Source of the DNA: an uncultured Verrucomicrobia subdivision 3 bacterium
GTDB taxonomy: Bacteria > Verrucomicrobiota > Verrucomicrobiia > Limisphaerales > UBA11358
DNA length: 64,000 nt
Direction: 5' to 3'
Assembly (NCBI GenBank): GCA_903922735.1
Contig: CAIXUZ010000077.1
Location: 1-64,000, forward strand
Shown here: in pieces, positions 1-9,277 of the stretch
How positions within the stretch are numbered: position 1 is the stretch's first letter
Layout of the letters: each line of letters begins with the position of its first letter
Position numbers and translations under genes: made by a program
Notes under the pieces: model-generated
The model's input: only the letters and a program-made list of their open reading frames with translations
What the model was told of the DNA's origin: nothing
Database searches by the model: none

Positions 1-790
<790 letters not shown>

Positions 791-801
791 TCGATTCCGG
801 G

Positions 802-851
802 GTAGCGTCGAGGCTGTGCCTCGACCCATTGAGCCACAGGCTCAACGCTAC
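802..851. repeat. Cloverleaf palindromic element 1
   Basis: Outer arms of 7 bp (GTAGCGT at 802-808, ACGCTAC at 845-851) enclose two perfect 6-bp hairpins: CGAGGC-TGT-GCCTCG (809-823) and TGAGCC-ACA-GGCTCA (830-844). The whole folds as a three-way junction on either strand. The loop triplets TGT and ACA are complementary to each other. It lies just after icd and could act in transcript-end protection or termination. It is more likely a small mobile repeat, because elements of the same architecture occur at 899-989 and inside mutY. Confidence 0.85.
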
Positions 852-898
852 ATAATTCGAAGCGGCGGTGGTCGTGATGACCACCGCCGTTTTGCTTT

Positions 899-989
899 GC
901 GGAGTGCGCCCGTCCTCGGGCGCAGCAACCTACATTATTCAAGTCGCCTGACTTTTCACCTTGCTGCGGCCGGGGACGGCCGCGCTCCG
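899..989. repeat. Cloverleaf palindromic element 2
   Basis: Outer arms CGGAG (900-904) and CTCCG (985-989) enclose two perfect 7-bp hairpins. One is GCGCCCG-TCCT-CGGGCGC at 906-923, the other GCGGCCG-GGGA-CGGCCGC at 966-983, separated by an AT-richer spacer. The plan resembles the element at 802-851 but with different stems. It ends directly against the stop codon of the convergent aminotransferase gene, so it may also end transcription from both sides. Confidence 0.7.
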
Positions 990-2417
990 TCAGCGGGCAC
1001 GCTGGGTCAAAGCCATCTTGCCGATGCCCATTAACACGTCCCACGCCGGGCCGGGGAACTTGTGCATCTGCACCATCACGTCCTCGAACGCGGTCAGGAA
1101 GTATTTTACGTCGCCTTCATTGATGACGAGCGGCGGCAGCAACTTCACCACGTCCACCGCGTGACCGGCGACCTGCGTGATGATGTGATGCTTGTCCAGC
1201 AGCGGAATCACCGCCGCCTGCGGGAACAAACTCTTGTCCAGCGTATGGCAGGTGGTCCACGCGATCTTCAGCGAGATGGATTTCGGCGAGCCGAATTCGA
1301 TGCCGGTCATCAGACCGCGCCAGCGAACTTCCTTCATGAATTCATATTTCGGAATCATCGCCGTCAATCCTTGACCGATGAGGTCGCCCATCTTCGCGGC
1401 GTTGGCGATGAGGTTTTCGCGATCCAGCACGTCGAGCGCGGCGAGGCCGGCGGCCATCGCAAAGCTGCCCTGGCTGAAGGTGGAACTGTGCACCACGGAA
1501 CGCGACATGGAGGAAAAAACTTTTTCGTGAATCCACTTCTTGCACAGCACCGCGCCCACCGGCACGAAACCGCCGGAAAGGGTTTTGGCCAGAATCACGA
1601 TGTCCGGATCCACCGCGCCTTCATGTTCGATGGCGAGGAATTTTCCGGTGCGGCCCATGCCGGTCTGCACCTCGTCGTCAATGAAGAGGGTGCCGTGCTT
1701 GCGGCAGAGCTGCTGCGCGGCGAGCAGATAGCCGGGCGATGGAATGTTCACGCCCTTGCCCTGGATCGGCTCAACGATGAAACCGGCGACGTCGCCTTTT
1801 TTTAATTCCATTTCCAGCGCCTCCAAATCATTGAATGGGATCGCGCGGCAATCCGGCAGAAACGGCGCAAAACCGGAGCGAAAACTGTCGTCGCCGTTCA
1901 GCGAGAGCGCGCCGGAACTGAGACCGTGAAAAGATTTTTTGCAGTGAATCAGCGCGGGCTTGCCGGTAGCGCACTTGGCGTATTTGATAGCCGTCTCCAC
2001 GCCTTCCGCGCCGGAGTTGGTGAAAAACACCATGTCCAATTGATTCGGCATGCGCTTCTTCAACTCGGCGGCAAGCAGACCGGAGAGCAACGGCGCCTCC
2101 ATCTTCACGAGGCTGGGATAATCGGCGTCGAGAAACTCCTTGAGGATGCGGCGGATTTCGGGATGGTTGCGTCCCAGGCCGAACACGCCGTAGCCGGAGA
2201 GCAGGTCGAGATACTTCTCGCCCTTCACATCCCATAGATATGGCCCCTCGGCACGCGTATAACAGCGGTCAAAGCCGATGGTCTTGAGCGTTTTGACGTT
2301 GGCGGGATTGATGTGCTCCGCCTGCAGCTCGTAATTTTTCCCCTCGTTTTCCTTTACGAGCGCGGCAAGGTTTAGCGGCGGCCGCGCGGCAGATGGCAAA
2401 TTATTTTCAGACGACAT
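990..2417 (-). CDS. Class III (PLP-dependent) aminotransferase
   Basis: A 475-residue fold-type I class III aminotransferase, which transfers an amino group between an amine or amino acid and a keto acid or aldehyde using pyridoxal phosphate. Visible family marks are TNSGAEG near residue 134 (phosphate binding), FIDDEVQTGMGRTG with the cofactor Asp near 248, and the Schiff-base lysine K278 in LAKTLSGG. The ATG at 2417 is chosen because the longer frame upstream has a composition unlike this protein. It follows queD by 92 bp on the same strand. Substrate is not evident; relatives include ornithine, putrescine and HpnO-type enzymes. Placement behind a LuxE-LuxC pair, which makes aldehydes, suggests an aldehyde as acceptor, but that is inference. 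Confidence 0.88.
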   Translation of the reverse strand: MSSENNLPSAARPPLNLAALVKENEGKNYELQAEHINPANVKTLKTIGFDRCYTRAEGPYLWDVKGEKYLDLLSGYGVFGLGRNHPEIRRILKEFLDADYPSLVKMEAPLLSGLLAAELKKRMPNQLDMVFFTNSGAEGVETAIKYAKCATGKPALIHCKKSFHGLSSGALSLNGDDSFRSGFAPFLPDCRAIPFNDLEALEMELKKGDVAGFIVEPIQGKGVNIPSPGYLLAAQQLCRKHGTLFIDDEVQTGMGRTGKFLAIEHEGAVDPDIVILAKTLSGGFVPVGAVLCKKWIHEKVFSSMSRSVVHSSTFSQGSFAMAAGLAALDVLDRENLIANAAKMGDLIGQGLTAMIPKYEFMKEVRWRGLMTGIEFGSPKSISLKIAWTTCHTLDKSLFPQAAVIPLLDKHHIITQVAGHAVDVVKLLPPLVINEGDVKYFLTAFEDVMVQMHKFPGPAWDVLMGIGKMALTQRAR

Positions 2418-2509
2418 GATGCAGCATTTTACCGCAACGACGGCAGAATCAAGCAACTTTCTTTCGGCTAAAACCTCAACAGCGCCGCACCGCCGCCGCG
2501 CCCTGACCA

Positions 2510-2872
2510 TCATTCCCCGCGATAAACCGCCCGCGCCGTGCAGGTCTCGGCCACAACAACTTCCGTAAGCAACGGTAATTTCGGCTTGAGCTTCTTCCAA
2601 ATCCACATCGCAACAACTTCGCTGGTGGGGTTTTCGAGGCCGGGGATTTCATTCAGGTAATAGTGATCGAGCTTTTCCCAGATCGGCTTGAACGCCGCCG
2701 TGATGTCCGCGTAATCCATCAGCCAGCCCAGTTTCGGGTCACACTCACCCGCCACGGTGATTTCCACGCTGAAGCTATGGCCGTGCAGCCGACGACACTT
2801 ATGAGCTTTCGGCAACAACGGCAACAGATGCGCCGCCTCAAACTGAAATGTTTTTCGTAGTTCCATTTTCAT
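2510..2872 (-). CDS. queD: 6-carboxy-5,6,7,8-tetrahydropterin synthase (QueD/PTPS family)
   Basis: A 120-residue protein of the 6-pyruvoyl-tetrahydropterin synthase family. QueD converts dihydroneopterin triphosphate to carboxytetrahydropterin, an early step to queuosine. The zinc ligands are visible as H15 (EAAH) and H30/H32 in LHGHSF, with the catalytic cysteine C26 just before them, the spacing expected of QueD. ATG at 2872 overlaps the stop of the upstream luxC by the ATGA arrangement, so the two are probably translationally coupled. FolE2 (45.3 kb) could supply the substrate and QueA (63.9 kb) acts late in the same pathway. A role other than queuosine, tied to the lux-like neighbours, cannot be excluded. 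Confidence 0.88.
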   Translation of the reverse strand: MKMELRKTFQFEAAHLLPLLPKAHKCRRLHGHSFSVEITVAGECDPKLGWLMDYADITAAFKPIWEKLDHYYLNEIPGLENPTSEVVAMWIWKKLKPKLPLLTEVVVAETCTARAVYRGE

Positions 2873-4185
2873 AATTCAAAATCGGTCCAAGTGATTAAAT
2901 CTCCGAGCGCCGGACGCCCGTCATGCCGCCACATCAGCGGCGGGTTTTGCATCTGGCCGAGCGGACAAACCCGCGTGACGCCCCAGCGCGCCAATTGCAA
3001 CGCCAGCGCCCCGGCCTTCTCCGGCGGCGCGGCAATGCCGACGGTCGAAACTTTTCCAATAATCTCATCCATACCGGGCAACACGGCAGCCACGTCCGAC
3101 ACCGGCTTGACGAAAACAAACCGGTTCAGCGGCGAAAAACGGAAATGCACATCATGTTCAAATACAACCGTCCACGCCGTAGAATTCTGACTCGACCAAA
3201 GCTTGACGTCGCCGCGATGCGTGGCGAGGGTTTCATACATCGAGCGGCGCGTGGCGATGTCCGCAGATTCCTGGACGGAAACTTTCCCGCGCGGTTCGAC
3301 GGACTCGCGCCGCATCAACTCAGCGGCGAGCAGCGCGGCAAACCGGTCTGATTCGACCTCGCCGTGTTCCTCCGCGTAAATGACGTGCGGCGAGAGGCAG
3401 CCGTTCTGATCCCAAGCGATCACGTCATCCGCCGCCCGGGCAACAACTTTGGAGATTTCTTCTTCGCGCAACACCTCGCGCGCCACGAAACCAAAACTGA
3501 CGCGCTGGCCGTAGCCAAGGAACCGGGTTTGCGCCGACAATCGCGAACGGATGTTCAACAGCGTCTCATCGCTGCCGGTGGCCGTGACGCAATCCGCCGC
3601 CGCAAACAACGCCGTTTCCAAAGTCTCATTGCCGCCGCGCCATTCAGCCAGTTCCAGACACGCGCCGAGTTTGTGGTCCAGATCGTAAATCGAATGCGCA
3701 TACATCCGGGGCAGGAATGCCGCGCCGCTCGCGCACTTCACGAATTGCGCCGAGCGCGTTAGCAGGCCGAGCGTCAGACTCATCCAAGCCGGATTCGGAA
3801 GATTACCCGCCGCGATGTGAACCAACAACTCCGGCCCGCGCCAAAAATGACGGCCAACATCCACGCCAAGGTCCTGGGCCAGCAAGGCTTCGAAGTTCTC
3901 CGGCGTAAACCGGCGAAAAAAATCATCCAGCCCACGAGACAGGGTGGCGGGAGAAAACCCAGTCTCCTCCGGTCCAAGCTCGAGCGCGAACCGGCGGAAC
4001 TTGTTTTCCGGCCGCAGCCATTCCGCCGCGACTTCGCAAAGAATTTTTACGAGGTCGTCCGTGGTGCGCGTCAGGAGATACTGCTCGCGGTTGCGCTTAA
4101 GCGTATCGCACGCCGCCGCAATCATCGTGGGCGACAACGTCGCTTCCGGCGGCAGGTCGGCGAGAAAGTAGTTGGGCAGGTTCAC
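2869..4185 (-). CDS. luxC: LuxC-like acyl-CoA / acyl-protein reductase
   Basis: A 438-residue member of the LuxC family, which is related to aldehyde dehydrogenases. LuxC reduces a fatty acyl group held on its active-site cysteine to an aldehyde with NADPH. The probable nucleophile is C263 in [11 protein letters not shown], a close match to the family signature. The [15 protein letters not shown] block near 120-135 is the LuxC substrate/cofactor region. Translation starts with GTG at 4185. It sits between luxE (34 bp upstream, with a heptamer repeat in the gap) and queD (ATGA overlap). No luxAB luciferase genes are nearby, so this is a reductase for some other acyl product. Confidence 0.85.
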   Translation of the reverse strand: MNLPNYFLADLPPEATLSPTMIAAACDTLKRNREQYLLTRTTDDLVKILCEVAAEWLRPENKFRRFALELGPEETGFSPATLSRGLDDFFRRFTPENFEALLAQDLGVDVGRHFWRGPELLVHIAAGNLPNPAWMSLTLGLLTRSAQFVKCASGAAFLPRMYAHSIYDLDHKLGACLELAEWRGGNETLETALFAAADCVTATGSDETLLNIRSRLSAQTRFLGYGQRVSFGFVAREVLREEEISKVVARAADDVIAWDQNGCLSPHVIYAEEHGEVESDRFAALLAAELMRRESVEPRGKVSVQESADIATRRSMYETLATHRGDVKLWSSQNSTAWTVVFEHDVHFRFSPLNRFVFVKPVSDVAAVLPGMDEIIGKVSTVGIAAPPEKAGALALQLARWGVTRVCPLGQMQNPPLMWRHDGRPALGDLITWTDFEL

Positions 4186-4187
4186 AA

Positions 4188-4222
4188 AATTTACGATTTA
4201 CAATTTCGGATATACAGTTTCA
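4188..4222. repeat. Heptamer array a (intergenic luxE-luxC)
   Basis: Degenerate AT-rich units with a 7-bp period (ACGATTT, ACAATTT, CGGATAT, ACAGTTT) fill the gap between luxE and luxC and run into the last codons of luxE. Confidence 0.65.
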
Positions 4223-5353
4223 TGCTGCCATCAGCGAACAACCGCGAGGTTCAGCCAACTGCGCGCGACCAATGAGTTCAAAGCCGTCGCCCCGGCGGAC
4301 TCCCAAATCCTCCGTTTGAATGGCGGCCACCGAAAACACATTCGCCAAGTCGAAAATACGGATGAGTCCGGCTTCCCCCTCGGCCACTTCGCGGCCGCTC
4401 TCCGGTGAAATGATCTGCACGCGCGACCACGGCGGGAAGCGGAAGACCCGAGGATGAAGGATGGACGATGGAGGATAAATCTCAGCGTCGTAAGCCTGTG
4501 AGCTCAATTCGCTCATGCCGTATTCGCAGATGATGTTTTCGCGCGGCACGCCGAGGCGTTCAGTGATGAGCGCGTGCAGCTCGGCTTTAGGCAATGAGCG
4601 GGAACGGTTTTTGTAGCCACCGGTCTCCATCACCCGCGAACCGGCGGGCAGTTCAAACCGCAAATTACGCTCCGCCAAATAATCCAGCAGGTGCACGAAA
4701 GAAAAGGCGGTGCCGAGCATAAGCGATGGTCCAGCTTCTGGCGTCTGGCTTCCGGGGAAAAGCGAGCCCTTTACTGCACCATAATCCAGCGTCCACGCAC
4801 CATCGGCCGCCAGTTTGCCGAGAAATTCAGAACGGCTCGCGGGGACGCTCGCCCCACCGAATTTTTGCCGCACCGCTTCAAACATGTAGACGAGCGAGGA
4901 ATGCGGCGCCTGTTCCGGCGATGGCGCGAGGCAAATAAATTGTAAATTTTTAGTTTTGAGTTTTAAGTTGGAAATCAAGTTAGATTCGAACCAGGTCCAC
5001 AACGACGTCTCATAAACCGACAGCGACTCCGGACAATGGAAATGGCGGCTAGGCTTCTGCTCCGTCGTGCCGCTGGAATGGAAGACGGCGGCGCGTTCGG
5101 CTGTGGGAATACTCGATATTTCCAGTTCCTTGAATGCACTAGTCGGCATGGCGGGAATTTGCGCCCAATATTCAACCGCTTGCGGCGTGAGCTGGCGCAC
5201 CTCGCAGCTTTTCCGATAGGCGGCGTTGTGTTTGAACTGGAGAGAAAACAGTTCCAACGCGAGTTCGGAGAATTGGCGATTGCCGATTGTCGATTGTCGA
5301 TTGGCAATCAGGCCGCGCATGTGCGCGGCGAAGGAATAAAGTTCTGGATTCAT
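4220..5353 (-). CDS. luxE: LuxE-like acyl-protein synthetase (acyl-AMP forming)
   Basis: A 377-residue LuxE-family adenylating enzyme. LuxE activates a fatty acid as acyl-AMP, holds it on a cysteine and passes it to LuxC. Seen here are the HSSGTTEQKPSRH loop (phosphate-binding, near residue 95), a METGGYKNRSR block and an ICEYGMSELSSQAYD block, all typical of the ANL-type LuxE/PaaK fold. The ATG at 5353 is chosen; the longer frame upstream overlaps the promoter region of metG. Three separate heptamer arrays lie within the frame, as does one GC-rich 25-bp repeat, so the protein has several low-complexity inserts. The core motifs are intact and the frame is unbroken. Confidence 0.82.
   Translation of the reverse strand: MNPELYSFAAHMRGLIANRQSTIGNRQFSELALELFSLQFKHNAAYRKSCEVRQLTPQAVEYWAQIPAMPTSAFKELEISSIPTAERAAVFHSSGTTEQKPSRHFHCPESLSVYETSLWTWFESNLISNLKLKTKNLQFICLAPSPEQAPHSSLVYMFEAVRQKFGGASVPASRSEFLGKLAADGAWTLDYGAVKGSLFPGSQTPEAGPSLMLGTAFSFVHLLDYLAERNLRFELPAGSRVMETGGYKNRSRSLPKAELHALITERLGVPRENIICEYGMSELSSQAYDAEIYPPSSILHPRVFRFPPWSRVQIISPESGREVAEGEAGLIRIFDLANVFSVAAIQTEDLGVRRGDGFELIGRAQLAEPRGCSLMAA
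4452..4479. repeat. Heptamer array b (inside luxE)
   Basis: Four 7-bp units on the plus strand: GGATGAA, GGATGGA, CGATGGA, GGATAAA. They encode a PSSILHP-like loop of luxE without breaking the frame. Confidence 0.8.
4834..4858. repeat. GC-rich 25-bp dispersed repeat, copy 1 (inside luxE)
   Basis: The segment starting GGCTCGCGGGGAC and ending CTCGCCCCACC recurs, with changes, at 17794-17817 (inverted), 17842-17862 (partial) and 21598-21625. In luxE it encodes a GGASVPASR-like loop. Confidence 0.6.
4938..4985. repeat. Heptamer array c (inside luxE)
   Basis: Units AAATTTT, TAGTTTT, GAGTTTT, AAGTTGG, AAATCAA repeat with a 7-bp period and encode an NLKLKTKNLQ-like stretch within luxE. Confidence 0.75.
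5278..5305. repeat. Heptamer array d (inside luxE)
   Basis: Four units GATTGCC, GATTGTC, GATTGTC, GATTGGC in strict 7-bp register near the start of luxE, encoding an NRQSTIGNRQ-like stretch. Unit sequence differs from arrays b and c, but the period is the same. Confidence 0.85.
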
Positions 5354-5471
5354 GCGGTGTTTGTTCGTGGCTGGTTTTCCGCGACAGCCGAAAAACATGA
5401 TAACACGAAGCCCCGGCGCTGCAAGTGAGATTGCCTTTGCCCCATTTGTCAGCCAGACTATCTGTTCAATA

Positions 5472-6977
5472 ATGAGCAAACGGTTTTACATCACCACGGC
5501 GATTGATTACGTAAACGGCCAGCCGCATCTGGGCCACGCCTACGAGAAAATCATCGCCGACGTCATCGCCCGCGCCCGGCGCAGTCTCGGCCAGGAAGTG
5601 TTTTTTCTCACCGGCCTCGACGAACACGGCCAGAAGGTGCAGCAGGCGGCCCAGGCGGAGAAAAAAAATCCGCAGGCATATTGTGACACACTCGCAGCGG
5701 ACTGGCAGGCGTTCGCCAAGAAGCTGGAGCTGACCAATGATGATTTTGTCCGCACCACACAGCCGCGCCATAAGGAATATGTGCAGGCGCAGCTCGCCAA
5801 GCTCCACGCTGCCGGACATTTCTACAAGGCCAGCTACACCGGCTTTTATTCCACAAAGGAAGAGACGTTTCTCACGGAGAAAGACCGTTTACCGGATGGC
5901 AAATTCGACGCGAGCTACGGCGAAGTATTGGAGCTGAAGGAGAACAATTATTACTTCAAGCTCGGGGTGCATCAGCAATGGCTGATCGACACCATCGAGG
6001 CGAATCCGGATTTCATCTCACCATCGTATCGGCGCAACGAAGTCCTCGGCTTCCTCAAGAACAACACGCTGGAAGATTTGTGCATCTCACGGCCGCTGAC
6101 GCGGCTGAACTGGGGCATTCCCCTGCCCTTCGATCCCGAGTTCGTCACGTACGTCTGGTTCGACGCGCTGGTGAATTACGCCAGCATCGCCCATGCGCAT
6201 CCCGAACTCGGATTGTGGCCGGCGGATATCCACGTCATCGGCAAGGACATCGTGAAGTTCCATGCGGTCTATTGGCCGATCATGCTCAAGGCGATGGGTC
6301 TGCCGCTGCCGAAACAGATTCTCGTTCACGGCTGGTGGCAGAAGGACGGCGCGAAGATCAGCAAGAGCACCGGCAACGTCGTTGACCCGATGGCGGTCAT
6401 CAATGAATGGGGGCTGGACGCCTTTCGCTTTTACGTTTTGCGCGAATTGGACATCGGCCCGGACGGCAACTGGACGGACGCCAGTTTCCGCTCCCGCTAT
6501 CAGGCCGAACTGGGCAATGGCCTAGGCAACCTGGTGAATCGCTCGCTCTCGATGCTCAAGCGCTATCGCAACGGCATCGTGCCCGCGCGCTCGAACGAAC
6601 TCGCCGCGGATGCGGCCAAGGCGGCAGATGAGACGCGCGCACTGTTCAAGCAAAGCCAGCTCCAAGCCGCACTGCAAAGCATCTGGGGCCTGGTGAACCG
6701 CGCGAACAAATATGTGGATGAAACCGCGCCATTCAAGCTGGCGAAGGACCCCGCGCAGGCGCAGCGGCTCGACGAAGTGCTCTACAATCTGGCGGAATCC
6801 TGCCGCGTGCTGGCGGTGTTGCTGAATCCATTTCTGCCGGGAACCTCGGCCAAGATCTACGTGCAACTTGGCTTGCCCGGCTCGCCGGACAAACTAGCCG
6901 ACGCGACGTGGGGCGGGCTGCTAGCCGGCCACGCAATTGGCGAGCCCGCGCCGCTGTTCCCACGCAAGGATGTCTGA
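5472..6977 (+). CDS. metG: Methionyl-tRNA synthetase
   Basis: A 501-residue class I aminoacyl-tRNA synthetase that charges tRNA-Met. The HIGH-type motif is PHLGH (H19-H22) and the KMSKS-type motif is KISKS at about residues 295-299. The connective region lacks a cysteine zinc knuckle. The protein ends after the anticodon-binding helical domain, so it is the short form without the C-terminal tRNA-binding (dimerisation) domain. ATG at 5472 is chosen because it aligns with the family N-terminus; the frame extends upstream only into non-homologous sequence. It is divergent from luxE, with 118 bp between the starts, and is followed by a strong terminator. Confidence 0.96.
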   Translation: MSKRFYITTAIDYVNGQPHLGHAYEKIIADVIARARRSLGQEVFFLTGLDEHGQKVQQAAQAEKKNPQAYCDTLAADWQAFAKKLELTNDDFVRTTQPRHKEYVQAQLAKLHAAGHFYKASYTGFYSTKEETFLTEKDRLPDGKFDASYGEVLELKENNYYFKLGVHQQWLIDTIEANPDFISPSYRRNEVLGFLKNNTLEDLCISRPLTRLNWGIPLPFDPEFVTYVWFDALVNYASIAHAHPELGLWPADIHVIGKDIVKFHAVYWPIMLKAMGLPLPKQILVHGWWQKDGAKISKSTGNVVDPMAVINEWGLDAFRFYVLRELDIGPDGNWTDASFRSRYQAELGNGLGNLVNRSLSMLKRYRNGIVPARSNELAADAAKAADETRALFKQSQLQAALQSIWGLVNRANKYVDETAPFKLAKDPAQAQRLDEVLYNLAESCRVLAVLLNPFLPGTSAKIYVQLGLPGSPDKLADATWGGLLAGHAIGEPAPLFPRKDV

Positions 6978-7016
6978 CAGGTAGCGGCGGCCTATGTCCG
7001 CACTCTCTCTTCGCTC

Positions 7017-7057
7017 AAAAAATGAAACGGCGCCCAATAAGCGCCGTTTCATTTTTT
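7017..7057. terminator. Bidirectional intrinsic terminator between metG and the E2 gene
   Basis: A perfect 17-bp stem (7017-7033 with 7041-7057) with a 7-nt loop, a GC-rich top (ACGGCGC/GCGCCGT) and A/T runs at both bases. It is placed between two convergent genes, so it can stop transcripts from both directions. Confidence 0.93.
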
Positions 7058-7065
7058 GGTATTGA

Positions 7066-8256
7066 TTACAACTTCTCCGGCTGTTTCATCAGCTCGGCGA
7101 TGCGTTGCAACAAGCGTCCCGCCGCGCCGCCGTCGAGCACGCGATGATCAAAACTCAAGGTGAGGTACGCTTCCATGACCGGCACGAACTGGCCTTTCAC
7201 CTCGTCCCAATGCGGCATTTTGCGACCGGCACCAAGACCGAGCACCAATGTCTGTTCCGGCAGCGGAATCGGCGTGGCCCAGATCAGGCCGAACGTACCG
7301 AAGTTCGTCACGGTGGCCACCGAACCACCGGTGGCGTCCGCCGGTAATTTTCTTTGCCGGGCAAGTTCCACCAGTTCGTTGTAGCGCACGGTCAGTTCTT
7401 TCAGCGGCTTTTTATCCGTGCCGCGCAGAACCGGGACGAGCACGCCATCATCGGCCTCCACGGCGAAACCCACATCAATCGAAGACGGATGCACGATGTT
7501 CATGCCAACGAGCCGACCGGCCACCGCGCTGTTTTCCGCCAGCGCCACGGCCAGCGCCCGCAAGGCGTAGAGCGCCGGGCCGGGTTTGGGATCGCAGGTT
7601 TTACGGTGGGCGAGCAAGGCATCAATCACCACCGGCAGACCCACGGTGGCGATGGGACGCGTCCAACTCCGGCGCATGGCATCCGCCACCGCCACGCGCA
7701 TGGACGACGCCTTGGTCAGCTTTTGCTGCTCCAGATTCAGCATGAACTTTTCGAAATCCTCAACGGTCACGCGGCCCGCCGCCCCACTACCGGCGATGCC
7801 CGCAAGGTCGGCGGCGCTCAAGCCTAGCTCGTGCATCCGCGCCTTGAGTCGCGGCGAAATGTAACTCGCACCGGTGGCGTTGGCGGGCACCGGCAAACCG
7901 CGAACCGTCGGCTGCACCGCCGAGCCGCCGGACACACTGGCGCGGGAAAGCTGCTCGGTGTCGGAATTTTTCGGCGGCGGCGCCACGTCCACGCCGAAGC
8001 GTTCAGCTTCTTCCTTGGACGTTTCAATCTCCCCCAACACCGAGCCGACGACATAACTTTCGTTGAGCTGGGCGGAAAAGTTTTTGATGCTGCCGCCGCA
8101 GGGCGCGGTGACCGTCATGCTGGCCTTGTTGGTTTCCACCTCGATCAAATCCTGCCCGGCCTCAACGCGGTCGCCCGGCTGCACAAGAAAGTTGATGATG
8201 GCGGCCTCGGCGATGGATTCGCCAAGCTGCGGCATGATAATGGGAATGGCAGGCAT
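7066..8256 (-). CDS. 2-oxoacid dehydrogenase complex, E2 acyltransferase subunit
   Basis: A 396-residue dihydrolipoamide acyltransferase. Domains in order: an N-terminal lipoyl domain with the lipoylated lysine K44 in ETNKASM; an alanine/proline-rich linker; an E1/E3-binding domain near residues 135-170 (begins SPRLKARMHELGL); and a C-terminal catalytic domain with the family motif DHRVLDG near the end. It accepts an acyl group from E1 and transfers it to coenzyme A. It is the last gene of an E1 alpha-E1 beta-E2 operon. No E3 (lipoamide dehydrogenase) gene is adjacent. Pyruvate and branched-chain 2-oxoacids are both possible substrates. ATG at 8256 precedes the conserved PIIMPQLGES start. Confidence 0.92.
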   Translation of the reverse strand: MPAIPIIMPQLGESIAEAAIINFLVQPGDRVEAGQDLIEVETNKASMTVTAPCGGSIKNFSAQLNESYVVGSVLGEIETSKEEAERFGVDVAPPPKNSDTEQLSRASVSGGSAVQPTVRGLPVPANATGASYISPRLKARMHELGLSAADLAGIAGSGAAGRVTVEDFEKFMLNLEQQKLTKASSMRVAVADAMRRSWTRPIATVGLPVVIDALLAHRKTCDPKPGPALYALRALAVALAENSAVAGRLVGMNIVHPSSIDVGFAVEADDGVLVPVLRGTDKKPLKELTVRYNELVELARQRKLPADATGGSVATVTNFGTFGLIWATPIPLPEQTLVLGLGAGRKMPHWDEVKGQFVPVMEAYLTLSFDHRVLDGGAAGRLLQRIAELMKQPEKL

Positions 8257-8257
8257 A

Positions 8258-8298
8258 GAAATTTTTTGATTTAAGATTTCTGATTTGCGATTTTTCCG
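8258..8298. repeat. Heptamer array e (between E1 beta and E2 genes)
   Basis: AT-rich units built on GATTNNN with a 7-bp period (about five units) fill the 43-bp gap between the two genes. The ribosome binding site of the E2 gene must lie in or beside this repeat. Confidence 0.75.
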
Positions 8299-8299
8299 T

Positions 8300-9265
8300 T
8301 CATGTGCGCAACAGGTTCCGGGCGGCGGCGGCGACACTGCGGGACGTGGGACGATGGGCGGCCCACAAATTGGGATGATACGGCACGGGCGTGTCTTTGG
8401 CGTTGAGCCGCTGCGGAGGAGCGTCGAGCAGGCCGTAGCCTTCGGCGGTCACACGGGCGATGACTTCCGCCGTCACACCGCCCCACGGCCACGCTTCGCC
8501 AACACACAGCAAACGGCCGGTGCGCGCGACGCTGGCAATGATCGTGTCGGTATCGAGTGGTTTCACGGAACGCAAATCAACGACTTCAATCTCCCAGCCT
8601 TCGGTGGCCAGCTCGGCGGCGGCGGCCAGCGCCTCGTGAACCATGGCGCTGTAGGTCACGATGGTCAGGTCGCGGCCTTCGCGGGCGATGCGCGCCTTGC
8701 CGATGGGCAGCGCCTCGCTTGGTAATTTTTCGGCCTTGAGATGGTAATAGAGAAATTTGTGTTCGCAGAAAATCACCGGATCATTCGTAGCCACGGCAGC
8801 GAGCAGCATGGAGTAGGCGTCTTCCACCGTCGCCGGGGTCACCACGATGACGCCGGGGTAATGCGCGTAAATCGCCTCGATGCACTGGCTGTGAAACGGC
8901 CCGCTGCCGGAGGTGCCGCCGAACGGCAGCCGCACCGTGATGGGACAAGCCACCTGCGTGCGCCAGAACAGGGTGGCGGCTTGATTGACGATTTGATTGA
9001 AACCGACCGTGGAAAAATCGGCAAACTGCATTTCAATAATCGGACGCAGGCCTTCAATCGCCGCGCCAACGGCGAGGCCGACGATGGCATCTTCGCTGAT
9101 GGGGGCGTCAAGTACGCGGCCGGGAAATTCCCTGGCCAGATTTTTGGTGGCCTTGAACGCGCCACCGAACGCACCGACGTCCTGACCATAAACGAAGACC
9201 CGCGGGTCGTCGCGCAAGGCGTGAGCCTGCGCTTCGCGGATGGCTTCGAGATAGGTGATGCTCAT
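8300..9265 (-). CDS. 2-oxoacid dehydrogenase E1 component, beta subunit
   Basis: A 321-residue transketolase-like E1 beta subunit, which forms the heterotetrameric thiamine diphosphate enzyme with E1 alpha. Visible family segments are DDPRVFVYGQDVG near residue 20, the DAPISEDAIVGLAVGAA block, the EMQFADFS block, and the C-terminal transketolase domain with VVDLRSVKPLDTDTI. ATG at 9265 lies 12 bp after the stop of the alpha-subunit gene, so the two are co-transcribed and probably co-translated. Length and order match two-gene E1 enzymes of pyruvate, acetoin and branched-chain type; the exact substrate is not decided by what is visible. Confidence 0.93.
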   Translation of the reverse strand: MSITYLEAIREAQAHALRDDPRVFVYGQDVGAFGGAFKATKNLAREFPGRVLDAPISEDAIVGLAVGAAIEGLRPIIEMQFADFSTVGFNQIVNQAATLFWRTQVACPITVRLPFGGTSGSGPFHSQCIEAIYAHYPGVIVVTPATVEDAYSMLLAAVATNDPVIFCEHKFLYYHLKAEKLPSEALPIGKARIAREGRDLTIVTYSAMVHEALAAAAELATEGWEIEVVDLRSVKPLDTDTIIASVARTGRLLCVGEAWPWGGVTAEVIARVTAEGYGLLDAPPQRLNAKDTPVPYHPNLWAAHRPTSRSVAAAARNLLRT

Positions 9266-9277
9266 GTCGGAAGTATA

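Noticed and set aside
2869-5353. Bioluminescence operon
   Set aside because: luxE- and luxC-like genes are present, but there are no luciferase genes; these two families occur in non-luminous bacteria.
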